Positions 54,777 to 62,842 of a stretch of DNA of 63,385 bases are shown piece after piece. Under the pieces are notes generated by a model. That model had not been told where the DNA came from. It was given only the letters and a program-made list of their open reading frames with translations, and made no database searches. How positions within the stretch are numbered: position 1 is the first letter of the stretch; each line of letters begins with the position of its first letter. Both the position numbers and the translations under genes were made by a program. The stretch comes from JBQDBK01 sp052090825 (lineage in GTDB: Bacteria; Bacillota; Clostridia; Tissierellales; Peptoniphilaceae): contig JBQDBK010000012.1 in the NCBI GenBank assembly GCA_052090825.1, forward strand, positions 1 to 63,385, given 5' to 3'.

Positions 54777-55334
54777 ATGTTAGGTTTTTTAAAAAATTTT
54801 AAAAATAAAAAAGTAGAAGAAGAGTCAATATATAAGTTGATTTTAAAAGCACAAGAAGAAAATAAACTACAGGAATTAAATTTAAAAAATTATTTAATTA
54901 AAGCTGAAGATGATAACATTGATGGTTTAAAAGAAGCACTACTTTCATATTATAATAAGGATAAAAATTCCTTAAATAAGTTTGTAGAATATTTTAAAAA
55001 TCATAAAGCAGAAGAAATATTTGAAAAATTTGAAATATTTTTATTCTCCATGGATGTATTTTATGAACAAAAATTAGCAGGACTTTCCATATTATTAATG
55101 AGAGATACTTCTTCCATTGAGGCTATTAGATTTGGAATTTTGCTAGGAGAATTATATCAGTTAGAAAATGTAAGTGGAGCAATAAGGATAATAACTGATC
55201 TAGGAGCGCGTGAAGAGTTCACCTATTATAGTTTAAGGGTTTTAAAAAATTTAAGACTCTATCCTCTTTTAAGAGACAATATAATCAGAAGAGGAAATGA
55301 TGAAGTAAAGAAAATTGAGGAGAAAATAAAATGA
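54777..55334 (+). CDS. Protein of unknown function between topB and cvfB
   Basis: This 185-residue, mostly helical protein (MLGFLKNFKNKKVEEESIY at the start, AGLSILLMRDTSSIEAIRFG and LGELYQLENVSGAIRII later) has no recognised motif. The repeated helices in its second half look like short HEAT/TPR-type repeats. It follows the topB stop with no gap and overlaps cvfB by 4 bases, so it is co-translated with both. An adaptor role is possible but unsupported. Confidence 0.75.
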   Translation: MLGFLKNFKNKKVEEESIYKLILKAQEENKLQELNLKNYLIKAEDDNIDGLKEALLSYYNKDKNSLNKFVEYFKNHKAEEIFEKFEIFLFSMDVFYEQKLAGLSILLMRDTSSIEAIRFGILLGELYQLENVSGAIRIITDLGAREEFTYYSLRVLKNLRLYPLLRDNIIRRGNDEVKKIEEKIK

Positions 55335-56149
55335 ATTTAGGAAGACATAATTTAGAAGTTAAAAAAATTCTAAAAGATAAAATAATTTTAACAGACGGAA
55401 AAGAAGAAATTAATTTAAAGGAAAAAGACCAAGAATTAAAAGAAGGAGATAAACTTTCAGTCTTTGTATATGACCATTCAAAGGACAATAGGATTGCAAC
55501 ATTAACTGAACCTAAAATTGAAGTTGGGGAAGTAAAAAAACTTAAAGTAGTTGATAAAAGTAAATATGGATATTTTGTTGATATAGGATTGGAAAAAGAT
55601 GTTTTCCTACCATTCCAAGAAAGAGTTGGAAATATAATTCTAGGAGAAGAATATTTAATGCAACTTTATATAGATAGTTCTAACAGACTTTGTGTAACTA
55701 TGGATATAGAAGGTAAATTAAAATTAAACGATAAATTCAAGGTAAATGACATTGTAAAGGGCACAATCTATAAAATGACTTATAGGGGTGCTAAAGTTGC
55801 TATAGAAGATAAATATGATGGGTTAATTTTAAAAGAAGAGCTTAAAGGAATATATAGGGTAGGAGACGAAGTAGAAGCAAGGGTGCAAAGAATTCTAAAA
55901 GATAAAAAAATTACCCTAACGGTTCGTGAGAAAGCTTACAAACAAATGCATTCAGATGCTGATATGATATTAGAGATGATTGAAGAAAATGATGGAACAT
56001 TAAATCTTGGAGATAAATCAGATGCAGAGGAAGTCAAAGAAATAACAGGTCTATCTAAATCTGCCTTCAAAAAAGCTATAGGAGCACTTTACAAAAATAA
56101 ATTAGTTAGACTATATCCAGAAAAGGTTGTATTAAATAAAAAGAAATGA
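55331..56149 (+). CDS. cvfB: S1-domain RNA-binding protein (CvfB-like)
   Basis: This 272-residue protein matches the CvfB/YitL family. It has three OB-fold S1-like domains (KYGYFVDIGLEKDVFLPFQE near residue 80, VKGTIYKMTYRGAKVAIEDK near residue 140) and a C-terminal winged helix (LSKSAFKKAIGALYKNKLVR near 240). In staphylococci such proteins affect virulence gene expression through RNA. A GAGGAG site precedes the ATG. It overlaps rlmD by 4 bases. Confidence 0.88.
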   Translation: MNLGRHNLEVKKILKDKIILTDGKEEINLKEKDQELKEGDKLSVFVYDHSKDNRIATLTEPKIEVGEVKKLKVVDKSKYGYFVDIGLEKDVFLPFQERVGNIILGEEYLMQLYIDSSNRLCVTMDIEGKLKLNDKFKVNDIVKGTIYKMTYRGAKVAIEDKYDGLILKEELKGIYRVGDEVEARVQRILKDKKITLTVREKAYKQMHSDADMILEMIEENDGTLNLGDKSDAEEVKEITGLSKSAFKKAIGALYKNKLVRLYPEKVVLNKKK

Positions 56150-57420
56150 AACTAAAAATAATAGATTTTGATTACAAGGGACGTGGATTTGCTAAAGACG
56201 AGGGTAAAGCATACTTTTTGGATGGCGGTGTTATAGGAGATAAAGTCCTAGCAAGTATAAAAGAAGAAAAAAAGAAGTATACAATAGCAAAGATAGATAA
56301 AATACTAGAGCCATCTGAGGATAGGGTAGAGTCAAAGTGTAAGTACTCTTCCCTATGTGGAGGATGCGATTTTTTATCCTATAAATATTCAAAACAATTA
56401 AATTGGAAAAAAAATAAAGTTGAAACAGACTTAAATAGGATAGGACAATTAGATGTAAAAGTAGACCAAATATTTGGAATGGAAAATCCATATAATTATA
56501 GAAATAACATACAGCTAAAGGTAAAGGATGGGAAATTAGGATATTATATAAAGAATTCTAGAAATTTAATTCCCGTAGATAAATGCATAATAGCAGAAGA
56601 AGAAATAAACAAAGCTATAAATATACTAAAAGATTGGAAGGGTCTATCAAGCATTAACGACATAATAATTCGCGAAAACTATAAAAAAGAGTTGATGATA
56701 ATTTTAGTAACAAAAAATAAAGTTAGTAAAATTAATAATCTTTTAGGGAAACTTTTAGACATAAATCTAGTTTCTCTTTATGAGAATATAAATAAGAATC
56801 CTAGATTTAGGTTTGGGAAAGAATTTAATAAATTATATGGCAAAGATTATTTAATAGACAAACTATTTGACTTTCAATTTAAAGTATCTCCAAGTTCATT
56901 CTTTCAAGTAAATAGGTTGCAGACAGAAAAATTATATAAGCTAGCAGTAGAAGGGCTCGACTTAAAAAAAGAAGATATAGTCTTAGATTTGTATTGTGGA
57001 ATAGGAACAATTTCAATGCTAGCAGCGAAAGGTTCAAAAGAAGTTATAGGAGTAGAAATATCAGAAAAAGCTATAGAAGATGCCAGATTTAACCAAGAAT
57101 TAAACAAAGTAGAAAATACCAGATTTATAGCAGGAAAATCAGAAGACATAATAGAAAAACTAATAGAAGAAGAAAATATAATTCCAAATAAAGTAATACT
57201 AGACCCACCAAGATCAGGAATAGACGAGAAACTAGTAAATAAATTACTAGAACTTAAAGTTGAAAAAATAGCATACGTCTCCTGTAACTCCTCGACCCAA
57301 GCAAGAGACCTAAAATTACTTAAAGAAGCATATAAAATCGATAAGGTTTATGCAGTTGATATGTTTTGTAACAGTGTTCATGTGGAGTGCATTGCGTTGA
57401 TACAAAAGCAAACTATATAG
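56146..57420 (+). CDS. rlmD: 23S rRNA (uracil-C5)-methyltransferase RlmD/RlmC-type
   Basis: This 424-residue m5U methyltransferase has an N-terminal TRAM domain, a 4Fe-4S motif (CKYSSLCGGCDF, with a later Cys), the SAM site LDLYCGIGTISM near residue 280, DPPRSGI near 348 and the catalytic SCNSST near 377. The C-terminal VHVECIALIQK ends in codons CATGTGGAGTGC, where integrative elements of Firmicutes are known to enter rumA/rlmD genes. The reading frame is intact at the junction with the conjugative element. Confidence 0.92.
   Translation: MKLKIIDFDYKGRGFAKDEGKAYFLDGGVIGDKVLASIKEEKKKYTIAKIDKILEPSEDRVESKCKYSSLCGGCDFLSYKYSKQLNWKKNKVETDLNRIGQLDVKVDQIFGMENPYNYRNNIQLKVKDGKLGYYIKNSRNLIPVDKCIIAEEEINKAINILKDWKGLSSINDIIIRENYKKELMIILVTKNKVSKINNLLGKLLDINLVSLYENINKNPRFRFGKEFNKLYGKDYLIDKLFDFQFKVSPSSFFQVNRLQTEKLYKLAVEGLDLKKEDIVLDLYCGIGTISMLAAKGSKEVIGVEISEKAIEDARFNQELNKVENTRFIAGKSEDIIEKLIEEENIIPNKVILDPPRSGIDEKLVNKLLELKVEKIAYVSCNSSTQARDLKLLKEAYKIDKVYAVDMFCNSVHVECIALIQKQTI
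57395..57420. other. Probable attachment site of the conjugative element in the 3' end of rlmD
   Basis: The last codons of rlmD (around HVEC, within 57378-57392, and the following bases to the stop) are the known target in rumA genes. Everything after the stop belongs to a conjugative element. The second att copy lies outside the window, so the exact core cannot be set. Confidence 0.4.
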
Positions 57421-57756
57421 AAATCCTGAGATTCAAGCACTTTTACGACCATTTCGTGTTCACAAAAGATGAGCATGATTTCAAGAAAAAAGAGCTGAAA
57501 AAGTATTTCAATGTTTCAGTGGTTGTTAACCTAGAGTGTGGAGATACAAGGAGATAAAATAACAAATAACTTAAATGATTACACTGTTCGTGTATCATTG
57601 TCTAGAATAAGGGTTTTTCTATTATGGAAAAATCAAGTCTTTGAATATATTCTTATCGAGGACTTGCAAGATATTACTAAGGCTAATAAATAATGATATA
57701 ATTATATTTATATAATAAAAATAAATAATATTTAAATTAAAAGGAGGCTTTCAAAA
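57421..57756. other. Element left end without a complete gene
   Basis: Plus-strand fragments FKHFYDHFVFTKDEHDF and, in another frame, FLLWKNQVFEYILIEDLQD are open but lack starts and are not recognised. A probable -10 (ATATAATTAT) lies near 57695, with an AAAGGAGG ribosome site at 57738 for the next gene. No integrase is present at this end. Confidence 0.4.
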
Positions 57757-58059
57757 ATGGAGTTTTTATTTAATAGCAGGGGAAAACATATAGCAAACTT
57801 TGTAAATGGACAATTACATGCCCCGACTGGTAAAAATATTGGGCATTTTCTACCAAACGAAGAAATATTTATTGATATGTCAGGTCGTTATTTAGGTGAA
57901 ATTGTTCATAAAAACCGTTTAATGTATAATTTAAGTTCACCTTACAAATCAATCAATTATGGTAATTATGGTAATTATGGCAATATAGGCAATTATGGTA
58001 ATCCGGGTAATTATGGATCAATTGGTACTATTGGTGGTTATCGTAACGTGGAACTTTGA
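57757..58059 (+). CDS. Small protein with 4-fold beta-flower-like N-terminus and NYGNYGN tail
   Basis: This is a 100-residue protein. Residues 1-65 (FLFNSRGKHIANFVNGQLHA, GKNIGHFLPNEEIFIDMSG, RYLGEIVHKNRL) show four similar short beta units with G-I-(A/G) turns, as described for beta-flower proteins. Residues 70-95 are a low-complexity NYGNYGNIGN tail. An AAAGGAGG site precedes the ATG. Function unknown. It is probably co-transcribed with the next gene, 22 bases on, and is likely cargo of the conjugative element. Confidence 0.65.
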   Translation: MEFLFNSRGKHIANFVNGQLHAPTGKNIGHFLPNEEIFIDMSGRYLGEIVHKNRLMYNLSSPYKSINYGNYGNYGNIGNYGNPGNYGSIGTIGGYRNVEL

Positions 58060-58081
58060 TTACCTCATACGTTTATATTAA

Positions 58082-58750
58082 ATGAATAATTTTAAATATT
58101 ATGGAGGGATTCAAATAGAAAAATTAAAACCGACTGAAAAAGAAAAAGTAGTATTATCTTTATTTTACAATAGATTCTATGATTTATATGAAGAAATAGT
58201 AAATGAAGATTTTATGAATCAAGAAGCTAGAATAAGGTTTTATAAATTAAGAGAAGCATTTTCAATATATAAAGAATTGCTGAGTTATGAACCTATTAAA
58301 GAATATATAAGTTTTATGAAGAAAGGTGGTCGACCTTATTTTGAAGGGTTAATTGCTGATGATTTATTTAGTTTTATAAGAAATTTGTCATCTCATTTTC
58401 CTATTTTCGATAAATGGGATGATATGTATATAAATAAAAATTTAGCTACATGGGATAGAGTAGGTCAAATTGATAAGTTCTTAAATAAAAGTATTAAGGC
58501 GAAAATAGATGGTAAAGGAACAATTAAATATAGACTATGGGAAGAAAAAAAGAAAAAAATGACATATTTATCTATTAACCTTCCAGAAGAATATAGTGAT
58601 AAAAAAATATACTTGAAAGATATAATATCTGAAGAGATGGGGGCGAAGTTTTGTATGGCATTAATGAGATCTATATTAGATGTTCAAGTAGAAAATGCAG
58701 AAAAACCTGACATAAAAATAATGTCTCAAGTATATTTTCCAAAACAATAA
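58082..58750 (+). CDS. Unknown protein, cargo of the conjugative element
   Basis: This 222-residue soluble, largely helical protein (KEKVVLSLFYNRFYDLYEEI, then RIRFYKLREAFSIYKELL, MYINKNLATWDRVGQIDKFL) was not matched to any family. The ATG at 58082 lacks a clear Shine-Dalgarno, whereas TGGAGGG lies 20 bases inside the frame, so the real start may be a later non-ATG codon. A long terminator follows. The pairing with the beta-flower protein is conserved only to the extent seen here. Confidence 0.55.
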   Translation: MNNFKYYGGIQIEKLKPTEKEKVVLSLFYNRFYDLYEEIVNEDFMNQEARIRFYKLREAFSIYKELLSYEPIKEYISFMKKGGRPYFEGLIADDLFSFIRNLSSHFPIFDKWDDMYINKNLATWDRVGQIDKFLNKSIKAKIDGKGTIKYRLWEEKKKKMTYLSINLPEEYSDKKIYLKDIISEEMGAKFCMALMRSILDVQVENAEKPDIKIMSQVYFPKQ

Positions 58751-58960
58751 ATAGAATTCACAGTATATAGATTATAGGAGTCATTAAATAATTTATGTAA
58801 TCAAGGTTGTCACAAGTGTAATTATGGCAAACTTAAGAAAGAAGATTGATCCATTGGTATTACTAGAATGGAATGCGTCTCATAATTTATATTTTTTTAT
58901 AGTTATTTAGATTGTTCTTAATTTATTGTAAAAGATAGTTAAGTAAAACTGAAAAATACT

Positions 58961-59002
58961 AAATCTTCAACTAATATATTATAATATATTAGTTGAAGAT
59001 TT
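58961..59002 (+). terminator. Terminator of the two-gene cargo unit
   Basis: A 20-bp perfect inverted repeat (58961-58980 with 58983-59002) is followed by TTTTCAT. The 210 bases between the gene end and this hairpin contain only a decayed frame (KKIDPLVLLEWNASHNL). Confidence 0.7.
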
Positions 59003-59060
59003 TTCATATTATACGTAATAAAAGAAAATGATTATAATTTTATATCTAAATAAAAAAGAC

Positions 59061-59092
59061 CAGATGAAAATAAAAAATTCATCTGTTTTTTT
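59061..59092 (+). terminator. Hairpin with T tract just before the replication-like gene
   Basis: An 8-bp stem CAGATGAA/TTCATCTG (59061-59068 with 59078-59085) is followed by seven T residues. It lies 28 bases before the start at 59120, so it may be an attenuator in the leader of the transfer operon. Confidence 0.6.
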
Positions 59093-59119
59093 ATGCTCAA
59101 AATCAAGGAGGTGATTCAG

Positions 59120-60121
59120 TTGAGCAATATATATAGTTCAGGAAATGAAGTTGTAGATCAAGTAGGTCAAATGTATTTTAGTGGTAATATAATACCAACA
59201 ACTTGGTATAAGACAATAGTAAGGGACAATAAGAAACCTTATTTAAATGCCATCATAATACTATCGGATGTAGTATATTGGTACAGGCCAACTGAATTAA
59301 GAGATGAACAATCAGGTCAATTGATAGGATTTAAAAAGAAGTTTAGAGATGATTTACTTCAAAGAAGTTATCAGCAAATAGCAGATCAATTTGGAATGAG
59401 TAAGAGAGAAGCAACTAATGCAGTAGTATTTTTAGAGAAACTTGGAGTTATAGAAAGAGAATTTCGTACCATAAAAATAGGAAGTACAGTTTTAAACAAT
59501 GTCCTATATTTAAGGTTAAATGCAGAAGTGCTTTCTACTATCACTTTTGAAAGAGATACCCTGTCACTTCACAAAGAGGGAGACCCTACTTTAAAAAGAG
59601 AGACCCTCTCACTTAATGAAGACAGGCCTGTCACTTTGAAAGGAGAGACAAATACAAAGAATACAACAAATAATTCTTCAAAGACTTCTTCAGTAGATTA
59701 CTATCATATCAATCAAAAAAGAGAGGATGGGATAGATAGCAAACCTAATAGTCCAATAGAAAAGGAAAAGGAATATAGAGATATAATAAAGAAAAATATA
59801 GAATATGAACATTACAGACTATATAGAAATGTACTAATAAGTGACATTGATAATTTATTAGATCTGATGGTAGATGTATGTATTCAAGAAAAGGGAACAG
59901 TTAATATCAATGGATATCCTAAATCAGTTGAAATTGTTAGAAGTCAGTTTCTAAAGATAAATTCAAGCCATATAGAATATATAATCGATTCTCTACATGA
60001 CAATCCAAGTGATATAAAAAACATTAAAAACTATCTGCTTACCACAATATATAATGCTGTATTTACAAAAGAACAATTTTATAGAAGTAAAGCAAACTAT
60101 AATCTCTATGGAAGGGACTGA
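59120..60121 (+). CDS. Replication-initiator-like helix-turn-helix protein of the conjugative element
   Basis: This 333-residue protein has an N-terminal winged helix (RSYQQIADQFGMSKREATNA and VFLEKLGVIEREFRTI, residues ~75-115), as in plasmid replication initiators and phage replisome organisers. A polar linker rich in Ser, Thr and Lys follows, then a DUF6017-like C-terminal domain (VRSQFLKINSSHIEYIIDSL, ending YLLTTIYNAVFTKEQFY). Such proteins open the replication/transfer module of Tn1549-type elements. I chose the TTG start at 59120 because AAGGAGGTGAT precedes it; the frame extends upstream to 59093. Confidence 0.8.
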   Translation: MSNIYSSGNEVVDQVGQMYFSGNIIPTTWYKTIVRDNKKPYLNAIIILSDVVYWYRPTELRDEQSGQLIGFKKKFRDDLLQRSYQQIADQFGMSKREATNAVVFLEKLGVIEREFRTIKIGSTVLNNVLYLRLNAEVLSTITFERDTLSLHKEGDPTLKRETLSLNEDRPVTLKGETNTKNTTNNSSKTSSVDYYHINQKREDGIDSKPNSPIEKEKEYRDIIKKNIEYEHYRLYRNVLISDIDNLLDLMVDVCIQEKGTVNINGYPKSVEIVRSQFLKINSSHIEYIIDSLHDNPSDIKNIKNYLLTTIYNAVFTKEQFYRSKANYNLYGRD

Positions 60122-60150
60122 GATACAAATAAAAGCTGAGGAGGGATATT

Positions 60151-60633
60151 GTGCAAGAAGAAGTAACAGAAAAATCAATAGCATTAACGACTAAGTCTAC
60201 TAAGATGTCTATGTCAGTATTAAAAATTATGTTAGATAGTTATCTTAAAGAAAGAGAAAAACAAAAATTAAAGGGATCAAAGCCCCTTAAAAAGAATAAG
60301 ACAACATTAAAGAAACTATCAGAAAAATATGATGGATTAAAGAGCATAGAAATAAACGAAAATAACATAAAAGGATTTGAGAGAATTGCTAAGAAATATA
60401 AGGTAGAATATGCTTTGAAAAAAGATGAAGGAACAGATCCACCAACATATGCTGTATTTTTTAAAGGAAAGGATACAGATATATTAGATCAAGCATTTAA
60501 AGAGTTTTTAGGTAAAGAAATGAATATAGAAAAAAGACCAAGTCTAAGACAAGCACTTAAGAAATTAGCCCAGATGGCTAAAAAGATTAATACTGATAAA
60601 ACAAGAAACAAGCATCAGGAGAAAAGCTTATGA
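60151..60633 (+). CDS. PcfB family (DUF3801) conjugation protein
   Basis: This is a 160-residue PcfB-like accessory protein of gram-positive conjugative transfer (KSIALTTKSTKMSMSVLKIM at the start, VEYALKKDEGTDPPTYAVFF and ILDQAFKEFL later). In related elements it helps bring the relaxosome to the coupling protein. It starts at GTG behind GAGGAGGG, 29 bases after the previous gene, and overlaps virD4 by 4 bases. Confidence 0.88.
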   Translation: MQEEVTEKSIALTTKSTKMSMSVLKIMLDSYLKEREKQKLKGSKPLKKNKTTLKKLSEKYDGLKSIEINENNIKGFERIAKKYKVEYALKKDEGTDPPTYAVFFKGKDTDILDQAFKEFLGKEMNIEKRPSLRQALKKLAQMAKKINTDKTRNKHQEKSL

Positions 60634-62504
60634 TTATATTATTAAATGATTTAAAAGATTTTCTAGATAATATAGATAGAAAGAAATTAATACCATATAT
60701 TGCAATTGCTTATTTAGGAAATAAGCTCATATATCTCTATGGAAGAATACCAGGAGATAATTTTTTTATAAAAATTTTTAAGATGCTTCAATATTTAAAC
60801 CACTTATTTGAAAATCCACTTCCAAGTTTTAATGGGATAGATTTAATAGATGGTTTTTCAATTTCCATAATAATTTATGGAATAGTATATTCTAAAGGCA
60901 AAAATGCAAAGAAGTATAGGAAAGGTGTTGAATATGGCTCAGCAAGATGGGGAACAAGAAAGGATATAAAACCCTATATAGATAAGAACTTTGAGGACAA
61001 TGTGGTATTAACTCAGTCAGAAAGCTTGATGATGAATAGTAGACCTAAAAATCCTAAACATTCTAGAAATAAAAATATACTAGTAGTTGGTGGTTCAGGA
61101 TCTGGTAAGACTAGGTTTTTTGTAAAACCTAATTTAATGCAGATGCATTCATCTTATGTAGTTACAGATCCAAAGGGAACAATACTTGGAGAATGTGGAA
61201 AGCTTCTTTCCAAAGGGATACCAAAAAGAAAATATACTAAGGATGGTAAATTAATTAAAGATAGAAAGGGGAATCCAAAGTATGTAAAGGATAAGGAAGG
61301 AAAAATAGTTCATGAGTCTTATAATATAAAAGTTTTAAATACAATAAACTTTTCAAAATCAATGCATTATAATCCTTTTGAATATATTAGAGGTGAAAAA
61401 GATATTTTAAAACTAGTAAATACTATAATAGCCAATACAAAAGTAGATGGAGAAAAAGCTAGTGAAGACTTTTGGGTTAAGGCAGAAAAGCTCTTATATA
61501 CAGCCTATATCGGACTCATATATTATGAAGCACCAAAGGAAGAGCAAAACTTTTCTACTCTTTTAGAGATGATAAATTTAAGTGAAACTAGAGAAGAAGA
61601 TGAAACATATAAAAATCCTATAGATTTGAAATTTGAAGCCTTAGAAGAGTTAAAACCAGAACACTTTGCAGTAAGGCAATATAAAAAATATAAATTAGCA
61701 GCTGGAAAGACTGCAAAGTCAATCCTAATATCATGTGGAGCAAGATTAGCACCTTTTGATATAAAAGAACTAAGGGATTTAACTGAATATGATGAAATGG
61801 AATTAGATACTTTGGGAGATAGAAAGACTGCTCTATTTATTATAATTTCAGATACAGATGATACATTTAACTTTATAGTGGCCATTATGTATACTCAGCT
61901 GTTCAACTTATTATGCGATAAAGCTGATGATGTATATGGTGGTAGGCTTCCTGTCCATGTAAGATTTTTATTAGATGAATTTGCAAATATAGGGCAGATA
62001 CCAAAGTTTGAAAAATTAATAGCAACTATAAGATCAAGAGAAATATCAGCAAGTATTGTATTACAAGCCCAATCTCAATTGAAGGCTATCTATAGAGACA
62101 ATTTAGATACTATTATAGGCAACTGTGATACTACTTTATTTCTAGGTGGAAAGGAAAAGACAACTTTAAAAGAGATTTCAGAAGTATTAGGTAAGGAAAC
62201 AATAGATCTATATAATCAATCAGAAAATAGAGGAAGAGATAAATCCTACGGAACAAATTATCAAAAAACTGGTAAAGAATTAATGAGTCAGGATGAACTA
62301 GCAGTAATGGATGGAAGTAAATGCATACTTCAATTAAGAGGAGTTAGACCTTTTCTTTCTGATAAATACGATATAACAAAACATAAAAACTATAAATATC
62401 TTTCAGATTATAACAAGAAAAATAGTTATAATATTGAAAAACTATTAAATACAAAACTAAGATTAAAGAAAAATGAAGAATTAGAAATACATGAATGTAA
62501 GTAA
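60630..62504 (+). CDS. VirD4-type coupling protein (TraG/PcfC-like ATPase)
   Basis: This is a 624-residue T4SS coupling protein that feeds DNA into the conjugation channel. It has an N-terminal membrane segment around residues 65-85, YGSARWGTRKDIKPYID, Walker A VVGGSGSGKTRFF near 153, the VTDPKGT segment, Walker B RFLLDEFANIG near 446 and QAQSQLKAIY near 482. It directly follows pcfB, the standard order in Tn1549-type elements. No truncation or frameshift is seen. Confidence 0.94.
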   Translation: MIILLNDLKDFLDNIDRKKLIPYIAIAYLGNKLIYLYGRIPGDNFFIKIFKMLQYLNHLFENPLPSFNGIDLIDGFSISIIIYGIVYSKGKNAKKYRKGVEYGSARWGTRKDIKPYIDKNFEDNVVLTQSESLMMNSRPKNPKHSRNKNILVVGGSGSGKTRFFVKPNLMQMHSSYVVTDPKGTILGECGKLLSKGIPKRKYTKDGKLIKDRKGNPKYVKDKEGKIVHESYNIKVLNTINFSKSMHYNPFEYIRGEKDILKLVNTIIANTKVDGEKASEDFWVKAEKLLYTAYIGLIYYEAPKEEQNFSTLLEMINLSETREEDETYKNPIDLKFEALEELKPEHFAVRQYKKYKLAAGKTAKSILISCGARLAPFDIKELRDLTEYDEMELDTLGDRKTALFIIISDTDDTFNFIVAIMYTQLFNLLCDKADDVYGGRLPVHVRFLLDEFANIGQIPKFEKLIATIRSREISASIVLQAQSQLKAIYRDNLDTIIGNCDTTLFLGGKEKTTLKEISEVLGKETIDLYNQSENRGRDKSYGTNYQKTGKELMSQDELAVMDGSKCILQLRGVRPFLSDKYDITKHKNYKYLSDYNKKNSYNIEKLLNTKLRLKKNEELEIHECK

Positions 62505-62530
62505 ATATAAAATTAAATATAGATGATTAC

Positions 62531-62584
62531 AAGCAGAGAAGAAAGCTATAGCTCGAGATATAGTCTTTTTTCCCTGCTTTTTAT
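62531..62584 (+). terminator. Long hairpin between virD4 and Maff2
   Basis: A stem made of AAGCAG/CTGCTT and the internal CTATA/TATAG arms, with a few mismatches, around a CTCGAG-containing loop, is followed by TTTTTAT. It lies in the 117-base gap and may reduce expression past virD4 or serve as a processing site. Confidence 0.55.
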
Positions 62585-62621
62585 ATAGATAAAATACAAT
62601 AAAAAATAGGAGGAAATAATT

Positions 62622-62837
62622 ATGTCATTTTTCAGTAGTGCAATTACAACTTTAAGTACATTGGTAACAGCTCTAGGAGCAGGACTTGGTGCATGGGGAG
62701 TTATAAATCTTTTAGAAGGTTATGGTAATGACAATCCAGGTGCAAAATCACAAGGTATCAAACAATTAATGGCTGGTGGAGGGGTAGTATTAATCGGCCT
62801 AAATCTAATTCCGCTATTAGCAGGAGTCTTTAATTAA
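62622..62837 (+). CDS. Maff2 family small membrane protein of conjugative elements
   Basis: This 71-residue protein has two hydrophobic helices around a GYGNDNPGAKSQGIKQL loop and matches the Maff2 family always found between virD4 and the VirB6-like gene in Tn1549-type elements. Its size and two-helix layout resemble a VirB2-type pilin, which is inference. A TAGGAGGAAAT site precedes the ATG. Confidence 0.88.
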   Translation: MSFFSSAITTLSTLVTALGAGLGAWGVINLLEGYGNDNPGAKSQGIKQLMAGGGVVLIGLNLIPLLAGVFN

Positions 62838-62842
62838 TATAG

